Part shown: positions 1-5,792 of the stretch, piece after piece | Layout of the letters: each line of letters starts with the position of its first letter | Position numbering within the stretch: position 1 is the first letter of the stretch | Translations under genes and position numbers: made by a program | Source: CAYSSG01 sp964433635 | GTDB lineage: Bacteria > Atribacterota > Phoenicimicrobiia > Phoenicimicrobiales > Stramentimicrobiaceae | NCBI GenBank assembly: GCA_964433635.1 | Contig: CAYSSG010000069.1 | Span: forward strand, 1 to 7,782 | DNA length: 7,782 nucleotides | Direction: 5' to 3' | The notes under the pieces: model-generated | What the model was told of the DNA's origin: nothing | The model's database searches: none | Seen by the model: only the letters and a program-made list of their open reading frames with translations

Positions 1-177
1 GTGGATGGGAATCAATTCCTTCCGGCTGACTTGAGATATATGAATTCCATTCAGAATATTCCAATCTTTCTAAAAAATTGTCTTGAACAGGTGATGAAGG
101 ATAACAAAAATAAAGATCATCATGTTGATATTGCCTATCTCAGTGATGGCCCTTATGGTATTTTGAGACAGATATAG
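1..177 (+). CDS. C-terminal end of an unidentified protein (partial, 5' end outside the window)
   Basis: Frame 1 is open from the first base to a TAG stop at 175-177, giving 58 residues that begin VDGNQFLPADLRYMNSIQ and end YLSDGPYGILRQI. The mix of residues looks like a soluble globular protein: hydrophobic stretches (IPIFLKNCLEQV) alternate with a charged, lysine-rich turn (KDNKNKDHH). There is no transmembrane segment or signal. I do not recognise the family from this fragment. The gene begins upstream of the window, and the GTG at position 1 need not be a start codon. The next gene begins 91 bp downstream on the same strand, and a TATAAT box lies in between, so the two need not share a transcript. 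Confidence 0.6.
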   Translation: MDGNQFLPADLRYMNSIQNIPIFLKNCLEQVMKDNKNKDHHVDIAYLSDGPYGILRQI

Positions 178-227
178 ATGTCAGATGAATTTTCCGGCTT
201 GTAAGTGAAAGATTTGTTACTTTACGT

Positions 228-233
228 TATAAT
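228..233 (+). promoter_or_regulatory. Candidate -10 box upstream of the LysM protein gene
   Basis: A perfect TATAAT lies 35 bp before the ATG at 269, giving a predicted leader of about 28 nt. No good -35 hexamer sits at 16-18 bp: TTGTAA at 199-204 would need a 23-bp spacer. There is no TGn extension. It is therefore a weak candidate, supported mainly by the match and its position. Confidence 0.3.
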
Positions 234-256
234 TAAGAGTAAGATTAAGAAGGTTC

Positions 257-262
257 AGGAGG
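257..262 (+). promoter_or_regulatory. Ribosome binding site that fixes the LysM protein start
   Basis: AGGAGG is followed by six bases and then ATG at 269. A GTG at 263 in the same frame directly abuts this site, so it cannot be used efficiently. The start is therefore ATG 269 rather than GTG 263. Confidence 0.8.
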
Positions 263-268
263 GTGATA

Positions 269-2284
269 ATGTCCAGAAGTATTTCAATCATATTTCTCCT
301 ACTGATTGTTTTGATTGCTGGCTTTGCCTATGTCAATTATAATCGTTTAAATCAAATACAGGATGAATTACTGGAAAAACAGGGCTTAATAGAAGATTCG
401 GAGCAGGTCATTAAAGAACAGGAAGCATCTATTGCCCACCTGGAAGAAAGAGTAAAAGAAACCATAGAGACTGAAAAAGTGTCACCGGAGGGGCCATTCA
501 TCAGGGATAGGGATGATGAATTACAAGAACAATTAACCGATTACCAGGCGGAATTGCAGGAAATGAGGCAAAAGTTAGAACAAGCCATACAACAGAGCAC
601 GGTTGAGCCCCAGGATATTGTCCAGCTAGGGGAAGAAAAATCAAAGTTAGAAATGCTTTTACAAGAAAAAGAAGAACAATGGCAAATCAGGGAAGAAGAG
701 AGCCAGAAAATGATTGCCTCATTACAGGATGAAATTCAGAAATATGAAACTGATATGAATGCAATGAATGAAAAAATCTTGAATTTTGAAAAAAACCTGG
801 AATCAGAAGTCATGAAAAGAAACGATTTAGAGCAGAGCATGATTGAATATGAAGAAAATATTGCGCTTCTTCAGGAGAGATTGGCGCTGGAACAGGATGA
901 TGAGTCCAGTGTACAGGAGATAAGCCAGTTACAGATTTACAGGAATCAACTGGAAGAAGAGATCAAGGAGAGAGATTCTCTTGTAGGCCAGATTCAAGAG
1001 GAATACCAGTCTCTTAAGAATCAATTGACTGAATACGAACAAAAAATTATCGGCTTGCAGGAAGATTTGGTCATCATGACGGAGCAGGAAGGTGCTTTAA
1101 GGGAGATGCAGATCAGTTTAGCTCAGCTGAGAGAGGAAAAATCCAAATTAGAGTCTCTCTTAAAGGAGAGAGAATCTCAATGGCTGGCCAGAGAACAGGA
1201 AAGTCAAGAAAAAATTGTCCAGCTTCAGGAAGAAGTTCAGCAATATGAAGTGAATCTTAAGAAAATTGGTGGCGATATGCTTGCCTTGAGGAAAGATTTC
1301 ATTCAAGAGAGTTCTTTTAAAGAGACATTGCAGAAAGAAATTGAACATTTTTCAAGTGAGATGAATTCATTAAAACAAGAACTTGCTTATTATCAGGAGA
1401 TTGAACGTTCTTACCAGAGCATGCTGGACGAATTGCAATCTGATAAGGAGATTCTGGAAAGACAATTGTCAGAAGAAGGTTTGGAGATTGAGCAACAGGA
1501 ATACCAGGATTTAATCAGCCAATTGAATATCCATCAGGAACAAATACAAGAATTAAAAGAAGAGCTGGCGCTTGCCCAAGAGAAAGAAAAAGCCCTTATC
1601 TCCTCTCAATTTACCCAAATCAAGGAGGAAAAGGAAGTCCTGGAGCGAATGCTCGTTGAAAAAGATGATGAGTGGAGCAGACAAAATCAAGAAAATAGAG
1701 ATCTTATCTCCTCTTTAAGAACACAAATGGAAGGGTATGAACAGGAGATTGAGGTTATTAAAATTGATAGCAGTCTTTTGAAAGAAGAGATAGCTACTCA
1801 GGTTGAATTGCAACAGGAAATGATAGAGCAGATAAGAGATAGAGAAGAACAGATTTCCATGCTTATAACGAAGATAGAACAATATGCTGAAAAAATGGAT
1901 GGTTATGAAGCAACAGCTAATCAACTGAGAATGACATTACAACAAAAGGAAGATCTGAGCTATCTCGAGCAGGAAGATTTGATTGAAAGGTTGATTTCTC
2001 TGGTAACAGAAAGAGATAGTGCCCAGAATAATATTAATCAATATCGCACACAGGTTGATAAACTACAATTGGAAATTATTGAATTACAGAATAAAATTGC
2101 AGCTCTGGAAAAAGAAAAAGAATCTCAGTATTATGAAGTTAAAAGCGGGGATTGCCTGTGGACGATTGCTAGAAATAAATATAATGAAGGAATTGCCTGG
2201 ACAAAGATATTTAAAGCTAATCAGGGATTGATAGAAAATCCCGACCTCATCTATCCCTATCAGCAGATTGTACTTCCTGAATAA
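269..2284 (+). CDS. Membrane-anchored long coiled-coil protein with C-terminal LysM domain
   Basis: Protein of 671 aa. Residues 5-22 (ISIIFLLLIVLIAGFAYV) form one hydrophobic segment after a short N-terminus with an Arg. This suits an uncleaved signal anchor with the C-terminus outside; cleavage after AGFA is possible, and there is no lipobox cysteine. Residues about 24-618 are rich in Glu, Gln, Lys and Leu with heptad-like spacing, typical of an alpha-helical coiled coil. No proline occurs between residues 115 and 657. The region consists of three tandem units of about 165 residues (see the repeat entry). Residues 621-671 match LysM: YEVKSGD-LW-IA near the start, NP-LIYP near the end, and a final IVLP. 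By family knowledge, LysM binds the N-acetylglucosamine-containing glycan of peptidoglycan. The inferred role is a long tether between membrane and wall; partners are unknown. The only cysteine lies in LysM, where Thr is usual. Confidence 0.88.
   Translation: MSRSISIIFLLLIVLIAGFAYVNYNRLNQIQDELLEKQGLIEDSEQVIKEQEASIAHLEERVKETIETEKVSPEGPFIRDRDDELQEQLTDYQAELQEMRQKLEQAIQQSTVEPQDIVQLGEEKSKLEMLLQEKEEQWQIREEESQKMIASLQDEIQKYETDMNAMNEKILNFEKNLESEVMKRNDLEQSMIEYEENIALLQERLALEQDDESSVQEISQLQIYRNQLEEEIKERDSLVGQIQEEYQSLKNQLTEYEQKIIGLQEDLVIMTEQEGALREMQISLAQLREEKSKLESLLKERESQWLAREQESQEKIVQLQEEVQQYEVNLKKIGGDMLALRKDFIQESSFKETLQKEIEHFSSEMNSLKQELAYYQEIERSYQSMLDELQSDKEILERQLSEEGLEIEQQEYQDLISQLNIHQEQIQELKEELALAQEKEKALISSQFTQIKEEKEVLERMLVEKDDEWSRQNQENRDLISSLRTQMEGYEQEIEVIKIDSSLLKEEIATQVELQQEMIEQIRDREEQISMLITKIEQYAEKMDGYEATANQLRMTLQQKEDLSYLEQEDLIERLISLVTERDSAQNNINQYRTQVDKLQLEIIELQNKIAALEKEKESQYYEVKSGDCLWTIARNKYNEGIAWTKIFKANQGLIENPDLIYPYQQIVLPE
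533..1999 (+). repeat. Three diverged tandem repeats of about 165 codons inside the coiled-coil gene
   Basis: Units begin at 533, 1025 and 1523 with LTDYQAEL, LTEYEQKI and LNIHQEQI. Each is preceded by a similar junction (DDELQEQ, EYQSLKNQ, EYQDLISQ). About 35 residues into each unit lies the best conserved block: EEKSKLEMLLQEKEEQW, EEKSKLESLLKERESQW and EEKEVLERMLVEKDDEW. These end at Trp codons 680, 1181 and 1673, which are 167 and 164 residues apart. After each Trp comes a further similar stretch (ESQKMIASLQ, ESQEKIVQLQ, ENRDLISSLR). A truncated fourth unit may start near 2000 (LVTERDSAQ). The periodicity in residues is close to exact while the DNA has diverged, which suggests old duplications kept for their length. 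Some similarity is expected from coiled-coil composition alone, but the shared tryptophans and junctions argue for real repeats. Confidence 0.7.
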
Positions 2285-2319
2285 ATAGACCTGAATTACG
2301 ATTGACATAGGGATCTATC

Positions 2320-2366
2320 AAATCGGTATGTCCCTTTTCAGAATGAAGAAAAGAACATGCCGATTT
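2320..2366. terminator. Stem-loop terminator between the convergent LysM and ligase genes
   Basis: Arms AAATCGGTATGT (2320-2331) and ACATGCCGATTT (2355-2366) pair over 12 positions with one U.G wobble on the + strand. Inside them CTTTTC (2334-2339) pairs with GAAAAG (2348-2353), leaving an 8-nt loop and a small CC/A internal bulge. The sequence following on the + strand is TTTAGTTATT, a short U-rich tail, so it best fits termination of the LysM gene. Read on the - strand the structure begins three bases after the ligase stop codon, but the downstream tail is less U-rich. It probably serves both genes, more strongly the + strand. Confidence 0.7.
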
Positions 2367-2369
2367 TAG

Positions 2370-4547
2370 TTATTCTCCGCATATCTGATCAATTTCCTGC
2401 TGATATTTTTCATGAATGACAAATCGTTTGAGTTTCAGGCTTTCCGTCATTTCGCCTTTCTCCTGAGTAAATTCTTCAGGCAGAAGGGTAATACCCATCA
2501 CGGTTTCGTATAGCTGAAATCCGTTTTCTCTGGAAATCAGGCGTTTCTGCTCTTTCTGAAAAAGTGATAATATTTCTTTCTTTTCCAGTAAATCCTGTTT
2601 ATCCTGATAGAGAATATGATGATGTTGCGCATATTCCTTTAAGACCTCAAAATCAGGGACGATTAAGGCGCCTAACCGGGGTTTATCCTGACCTGCCAGC
2701 ATCACCATATTGATATAAGGACTTTCTTTAAGCTTATCTTCCAAGGGTTGAGGTTCTATATTTTCTCCCCCTCTTAGCACAATCGTGTCCTTGATTCTTC
2801 CGATGATTTTCAGGTATTTCCCGTTATGGGTTTTTTTACCCAGATCCCCGGTATTAAACCAGCCGTCTTGAAGTACCTCGGCAGTCTTTCTCTCATTCTT
2901 ATAGTAACCTTTCATGACCAGATCTCCCTTGACCATAACTACGCCGGATTGTCCATTTGGCAACTCACTGGTGAGATTATCCTTGTCGACAATCTTAACA
3001 AAAGTTTCCGGGATTACAGCACCGACAGTAAATATAATGGGATTGCTGTAAGTTCTGCCTGCAATTACAGGAGAGGTCTCCGTTAATCCATATCCCTCAA
3101 GCACATAAATATTAGCTGCATCCAGAAAAGTATCGATCACCTGGGGCAATGCACCGCCTCCGCTTATGGCAAATTTGATCTGCCCACCCAGCATCTCCCG
3201 TATTTTCTTAAAAATGACTCTATCTGCTATGCGATATTGCCAGGACAGTCTATTTACCGTTTTTCTTGCCTGTTCTATCTCTTGGGATGAATGAGATTCA
3301 CGATCAAAAAGAGGCATGGTGCCTTCCAGAATTCTGTTAGCCGGCTTATATTCTTTTGCTATATCCAATGCTTTATTAAAGAGCCAGCGTTGAATGGCAC
3401 TTCCCTTTTTCATCTTATCCTGAATACCCTTATAGAGACTGGTCCATATGCGGGGTACGGTACACAGGAGGGTTGGTTTTTCCGATTGAAGGTCAGGTAA
3501 CAGGATCTGCTTGAAAGGTTTGCTGTAAGCAGTGGAAGCACCCACACTCAGTGCACAGTATTCCACCGTTCTTTCATAGATGTGCCAGGAAGGCAGCACT
3601 GATAGAAATCGATCTGTTTCCACCAGATTACCCACTGCTTTGGGCAGATTAATGACATTGTGCATAATATTGCGATGCGTTAACATGACACCCTTTGGGT
3701 CTGATGTTGTACCGGAAGTGTATATGATGGTTATTAAATCATCCGGCCGGGCTTTTTGAGACAGAAGAGCATAACGCGAATCTCCCTTCTCCAATAATTT
3801 TTTTCCATTATCACTAATTCGCTGAAAAGAATAGATGGGCGGTAATTTTCCGATTTGTCCTTCCCTGATTAGATAAATCCTGTCCCAGATCTTTTTCCGA
3901 CCTTCAGCCTGATTCTTTGTTCCTGTTTTTTGTAATAGTTCCGAGCCGTATTCCTGGAGGTATTTTTCCAAAAAATCCTGAGCCTGTTGAGAAATAATGA
4001 GAAAACCGGAATGATGATTGGTTAAAATAGTATAAATTGCTTGATAGAAATCTTTACTGATTCTTCCATCAGTTTGAAAAGAAACTGCTTCAGCCCATTC
4101 AGGTGTTTCTTGCTCTTCAGCAAACACTTTGACCGGCTCCATCAGAATGATTTGCTTTATGGCAGGAAGCCGGGAGTATACCTTGAGAAACTCAGCCAGC
4201 ACCTTTTCTCCTTCTAATAGACTAACGGTAGAATCTGAATGTTTTAATTTAAAGGCAATATCCTGAGCATAACTGTTTCCGCTGGCAGGAACATCTACAG
4301 CTCCGATGCCGATAATAGCCAGGTCACTGATAATCCATTCCAGTCTATTTTCAGAGATTAATCCAATATGATCACCCGGTTTGCAGTCCAGCTCAAGTAA
4401 TCCTGTTCCGAATTGTTTAATGCGCTGGTATAATTCCTGATAACTGATGGCTATAAATTGGCCATCTTTTTTTACCTTAAAAGCAGGTCTATCTTTAAAG
4501 CGATCTGTACAAAATGCAAGCATTTCATTCAGAGTGGTTAATGACAT
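2370..4547 (-). CDS. Long-chain acyl-CoA synthetase-type AMP-forming ligase
   Basis: Protein of 725 aa in the ANL (acyl-adenylate-forming) superfamily. It would activate a carboxylic acid, probably a long-chain fatty acid, to acyl-AMP and then acyl-CoA in the cytoplasm. Visible motifs: P-loop YTSGTTSDPKG (276-286), LPSWHIYERT (318-327), GYGLTETSP (485-493, with the adenylate-contacting TE), TGDLG (566-570), the hinge-region GRIKDTIVLRGGENIEP (583-599), and the C-terminal TESLKLKR (701-708), whose Lys705 fits the catalytic lysine. The set is complete, so the enzyme should be active. It is longer than FadD-type enzymes of about 560 aa. Much of the excess is a charged segment before the P-loop (about 140-265), and residues 405-425 form another loose insertion. 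ATG 4547 is chosen because AGGAGG lies six bases upstream; an in-frame TTG at 4553 abuts that site. It is convergent with the LysM gene, divergent from parA and probably monocistronic. Chain-length preference cannot be read from the sequence. Confidence 0.92.
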   Translation of the reverse strand: MSLTTLNEMLAFCTDRFKDRPAFKVKKDGQFIAISYQELYQRIKQFGTGLLELDCKPGDHIGLISENRLEWIISDLAIIGIGAVDVPASGNSYAQDIAFKLKHSDSTVSLLEGEKVLAEFLKVYSRLPAIKQIILMEPVKVFAEEQETPEWAEAVSFQTDGRISKDFYQAIYTILTNHHSGFLIISQQAQDFLEKYLQEYGSELLQKTGTKNQAEGRKKIWDRIYLIREGQIGKLPPIYSFQRISDNGKKLLEKGDSRYALLSQKARPDDLITIIYTSGTTSDPKGVMLTHRNIMHNVINLPKAVGNLVETDRFLSVLPSWHIYERTVEYCALSVGASTAYSKPFKQILLPDLQSEKPTLLCTVPRIWTSLYKGIQDKMKKGSAIQRWLFNKALDIAKEYKPANRILEGTMPLFDRESHSSQEIEQARKTVNRLSWQYRIADRVIFKKIREMLGGQIKFAISGGGALPQVIDTFLDAANIYVLEGYGLTETSPVIAGRTYSNPIIFTVGAVIPETFVKIVDKDNLTSELPNGQSGVVMVKGDLVMKGYYKNERKTAEVLQDGWFNTGDLGKKTHNGKYLKIIGRIKDTIVLRGGENIEPQPLEDKLKESPYINMVMLAGQDKPRLGALIVPDFEVLKEYAQHHHILYQDKQDLLEKKEILSLFQKEQKRLISRENGFQLYETVMGITLLPEEFTQEKGEMTESLKLKRFVIHEKYQQEIDQICGE

Positions 4548-4553
4548 GTTCAA

Positions 4554-4559
4554 CCTCCT
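4554..4559 (-). promoter_or_regulatory. Ribosome binding site that fixes the ligase start
   Basis: On the - strand AGGAGG is followed by TTGAAC and then ATG at 4547. The six-base spacing supports the ATG. The TTG at 4553 directly follows the site and is too close to be used. Confidence 0.8.
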
Positions 4560-4621
4560 TCATTTCTTTTCTTATCGTAAGCTAATAGTCAATGTATATT
4601 TAGTAGTAACTAATAATAGCA

Positions 4622-4650
4622 AGTATATATTTATCAACATTAAAAGTCAA
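4622..4650 (-). promoter_or_regulatory. Sigma70-type promoter of the ligase gene
   Basis: On the - strand TTGACT (4650-4645) and TATACT (4627-4622) are separated by exactly 17 bp, a near-consensus pair. Transcription would start near 4615, leaving a leader of about 68 nt before ATG 4547. An inverted repeat, TTAGT-agta-ACTAA at 4600-4613, lies just past the expected start site. It could be an operator, but its 5-bp arms make this uncertain. Confidence 0.6.
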
Positions 4651-4670
4651 ACATTATCTGCAAGGGGATG

Positions 4671-4690
4671 ATATCTGATGAAATCTGATG
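4671..4690. repeat. Two tandem 10-bp direct repeats in the intergenic region
   Basis: ATATCTGATG is followed immediately by AAATCTGATG, nine of ten bases identical. The second copy also takes part in an inverted repeat, GAAATC (4680-4685) with GATTTC (4691-4696). The element lies upstream of the ligase -35 box and about 75 bp before the first parA promoter candidate. A regulator site is possible; no family is recognised. Confidence 0.35.
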
Positions 4691-4762
4691 GATTTCTCAA
4701 CCTGAGATAGGGTAATACCTATTCCAATATCCCGAAAAACATAAAATTATTTTTCAAACCAT

Positions 4763-4791
4763 TTGTCAAGATAAACGAAAAAAGGTAAAAT
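4763..4791 (+). promoter_or_regulatory. Candidate distal promoter (P1) of parA-ftsZ
   Basis: TTGTCA (4763-4768) and TAAAAT (4786-4791) are 17 bp apart, matching sigma70-type hexamers at five of six positions each. Transcripts would start near 4798 and carry a leader of about 190 nt before parA. AT-rich DNA gives such matches by chance, so confidence is moderate. Confidence 0.45.
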
Positions 4792-4836
4792 AGTTTTAGA
4801 GCGTTGGAGATGTAAAATACAATCATAAAATTTTAG

Positions 4837-4858
4837 TTTACAACTTGTAGCATGTAAA
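4837..4858. promoter_or_regulatory. Nested palindromes, possible operator before parA
   Basis: TTTACA (4837-4842) and TGTAAA (4853-4858) form an inverted repeat with a 10-bp gap. Within it TACAACTTGTA (4839-4849) is itself a perfect 5-1-5 palindrome. The element covers the expected -35 region of the proximal parA promoter, a common place for a repressor operator. A further TGTAAAA lies at 4811-4817. No specific regulator can be named. Confidence 0.35.
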
Positions 4859-4876
4859 TCTATTACGTGATATAAT
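4845..4876 (+). promoter_or_regulatory. Candidate proximal promoter (P2) of parA-ftsZ, extended -10 type
   Basis: TGATATAAT at 4868-4876 is a perfect TATAAT preceded by the TGn extension. The nearest -35-like hexamer, TTGTAG (4845-4850), is 20 bp away. That is longer than ideal but tolerable for an extended -10 promoter. Transcription would begin near 4883, giving a leader of about 100 nt. Confidence 0.5.
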
Positions 4877-4910
4877 CATAGAAAATATTTTAGAGAGTTA
4901 TTTGTTTCTC

Positions 4911-4950
4911 TTCTTTAGAAGGTTTCCTTTCTAAAGAGTTTGAGTCAAAC
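4911..4950 (+). promoter_or_regulatory. Adjacent hairpins in the parA leader
   Basis: TTCTTTAGAA (4911-4920) pairs with TTCTAAAGAG (4929-4938) over ten positions, one of them a wobble, with an 8-nt loop. GTTTGAGTCAAAC (4938-4950) follows without a gap; it is a perfect 6-1-6 palindrome. As RNA its loop would be too tight unless inner pairs open, so it may instead be a protein site on DNA. A weaker AGAGA/TCTCT pair (4892-4896 with 4907-4911) precedes them. No poly-T run follows, so this is not a simple terminator. No known riboswitch or T-box signature was recognised. Confidence 0.4.
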
Positions 4951-4971
4951 ATTTTAAATGGGGTAATAATC

Positions 4972-4977
4972 AGGGGG
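4972..4977 (+). promoter_or_regulatory. Ribosome binding site for the TTG start of parA
   Basis: AGGGGG lies eight bases before TTG at 4986. No ATG or GTG in the right frame lies nearby, and the encoded protein begins at TTG exactly where ParA/Soj proteins start (MRIISVANQKGG), so the TTG start is well supported. Confidence 0.7.
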
Positions 4978-4985
4978 TAAAAAGC

Positions 4986-5792
4986 TTGCGGATCATATCA
5001 GTTGCTAACCAAAAGGGTGGCGTTGCCAAAACCACAACTTCCATTAATTTGGGGACCTGTTTGAGTGAAAAAGGGAAAAAGGTACTACTTATTGATATGG
5101 ATCCTCAGGCACATACTACCATCGGCCTGGGTGTTGAACCCAATGAACTTGAAAAGACGATGCTCAATGTGTTAGAACCAAATCGTTCTCCCAATAAGCT
5201 TGATTTGGATGATGTAGTCATTCAAATGAAAGAAATTGGTGAGGGGAATCTTTATCTTGCCCCGAGCAATATTGACTTTGCCAGTGCGGAATATAAATTA
5301 ATTGACCAGATTGGAAGAGAGGATTTTTTAAATATTGGAATTCAAAACTGTAAGATAGATTTTGAATATATCATTATTGATTGCCCTCCCTCTCTGGGAA
5401 TATTGACCATCAATGCCCTGAAAGCCTCCGGTGAAGTCATCATTCCCATACAACCTCACTATTTTGCTTTGCGTGGTATTGAAGAATTTATGGAAACAAT
5501 TAAAATTGTTCATCAGAATCTGCATCATCCTCTGGAAATTTATGTCCTTATTACAATTGCTGATACCAGGAGTAATATTTCTAAAGAGGTCATTGAAGAA
5601 ACAAGAGATTTCTTCAAAGAAAGAGTTTTCAAGACCATTATTCGAAAGAATATAACACTGGTAGAATCTTCCAGTCAGGGAATTCCAGTTATCTATTATA
5701 ATCCCAATTCACATGGGGCAGAAGATTACTCAGAACTAGCCCAAGAGGTGATTTCTTTTGAAAAAGAAAAAATTAGCTCGCGGCTTTACTAA
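4986..5792 (+). CDS. parA: ParA/Soj-type partition ATPase
   Basis: Protein of 268 aa, the usual length of chromosomal Soj-type ParA without an N-terminal helix-turn-helix. The deviant Walker A motif is KGGVAKTT (10-17) with signature Lys10 and P-loop Lys15; the fifth position is Ala where Gly is commoner. Walker A' is DMDPQ (37-41) and Walker B IIIDCPPSLG (129-138). The C-terminal IIRKNITLVESSSQGIPV (218-235) matches the family's IPRNV-L-EAPS-G-PV block. By family knowledge it forms an ATP-bound dimer on the nucleoid and is released by a partner that stimulates ATP hydrolysis, usually ParB. No parB follows; instead ftsZ overlaps its 3' end by 35 nt. The gene could therefore serve chromosome segregation, or Z-ring positioning as the ParA relatives MipZ and MinD do. 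Its Walker and C-terminal blocks look Soj-like rather than MinD-like, and no MinD-type C-terminal amphipathic helix is seen. The target is inference. Confidence 0.9.
   Translation: MRIISVANQKGGVAKTTTSINLGTCLSEKGKKVLLIDMDPQAHTTIGLGVEPNELEKTMLNVLEPNRSPNKLDLDDVVIQMKEIGEGNLYLAPSNIDFASAEYKLIDQIGREDFLNIGIQNCKIDFEYIIIDCPPSLGILTINALKASGEVIIPIQPHYFALRGIEEFMETIKIVHQNLHHPLEIYVLITIADTRSNISKEVIEETRDFFKERVFKTIIRKNITLVESSSQGIPVIYYNPNSHGAEDYSELAQEVISFEKEKISSRLY
5745..5752 (+). promoter_or_regulatory. Ribosome binding site for ftsZ inside the parA coding region
   Basis: GAGGTGAT is complementary over eight bases to the usual 16S rRNA 3' end and sits at good distance from TTG 5758 (9 nt after GAGG). The later in-frame ATG at 5797 has no such site. 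This supports the TTG start and translational coupling to parA. Confidence 0.7.

Noticed and set aside
178..204. ATG-initiated 8-codon frame after the first partial gene
   Set aside because: Too short and no supporting ribosome binding site was recognised; no evidence that it is expressed.
201..225. Imperfect hairpin GTAAGT/ACTTTAC after the first partial gene
   Set aside because: Six pairs with a bulge, a 12-nt loop and no T-run; too weak to call a terminator.
4631..4639. TTATCAACA, one mismatch from a DnaA box, near parA
   Set aside because: It is a single imperfect copy with no cluster of boxes and no dnaA or dnaN nearby, so it does not support a replication origin.
4791..4817. GTTTTAGAGC-like sequence resembling the start of a type II CRISPR repeat or tracrRNA anti-repeat
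   Set aside because: It occurs once, has no spaced copies, and no cas gene is present. The match covers about ten bases in AT-rich DNA.
4938..4950. GTTTGAGTCAAAC considered as a parS partition site
   Set aside because: It lacks the CACGTG core of the known parS consensus and there is no parB here. It is kept only as an unnamed palindrome.
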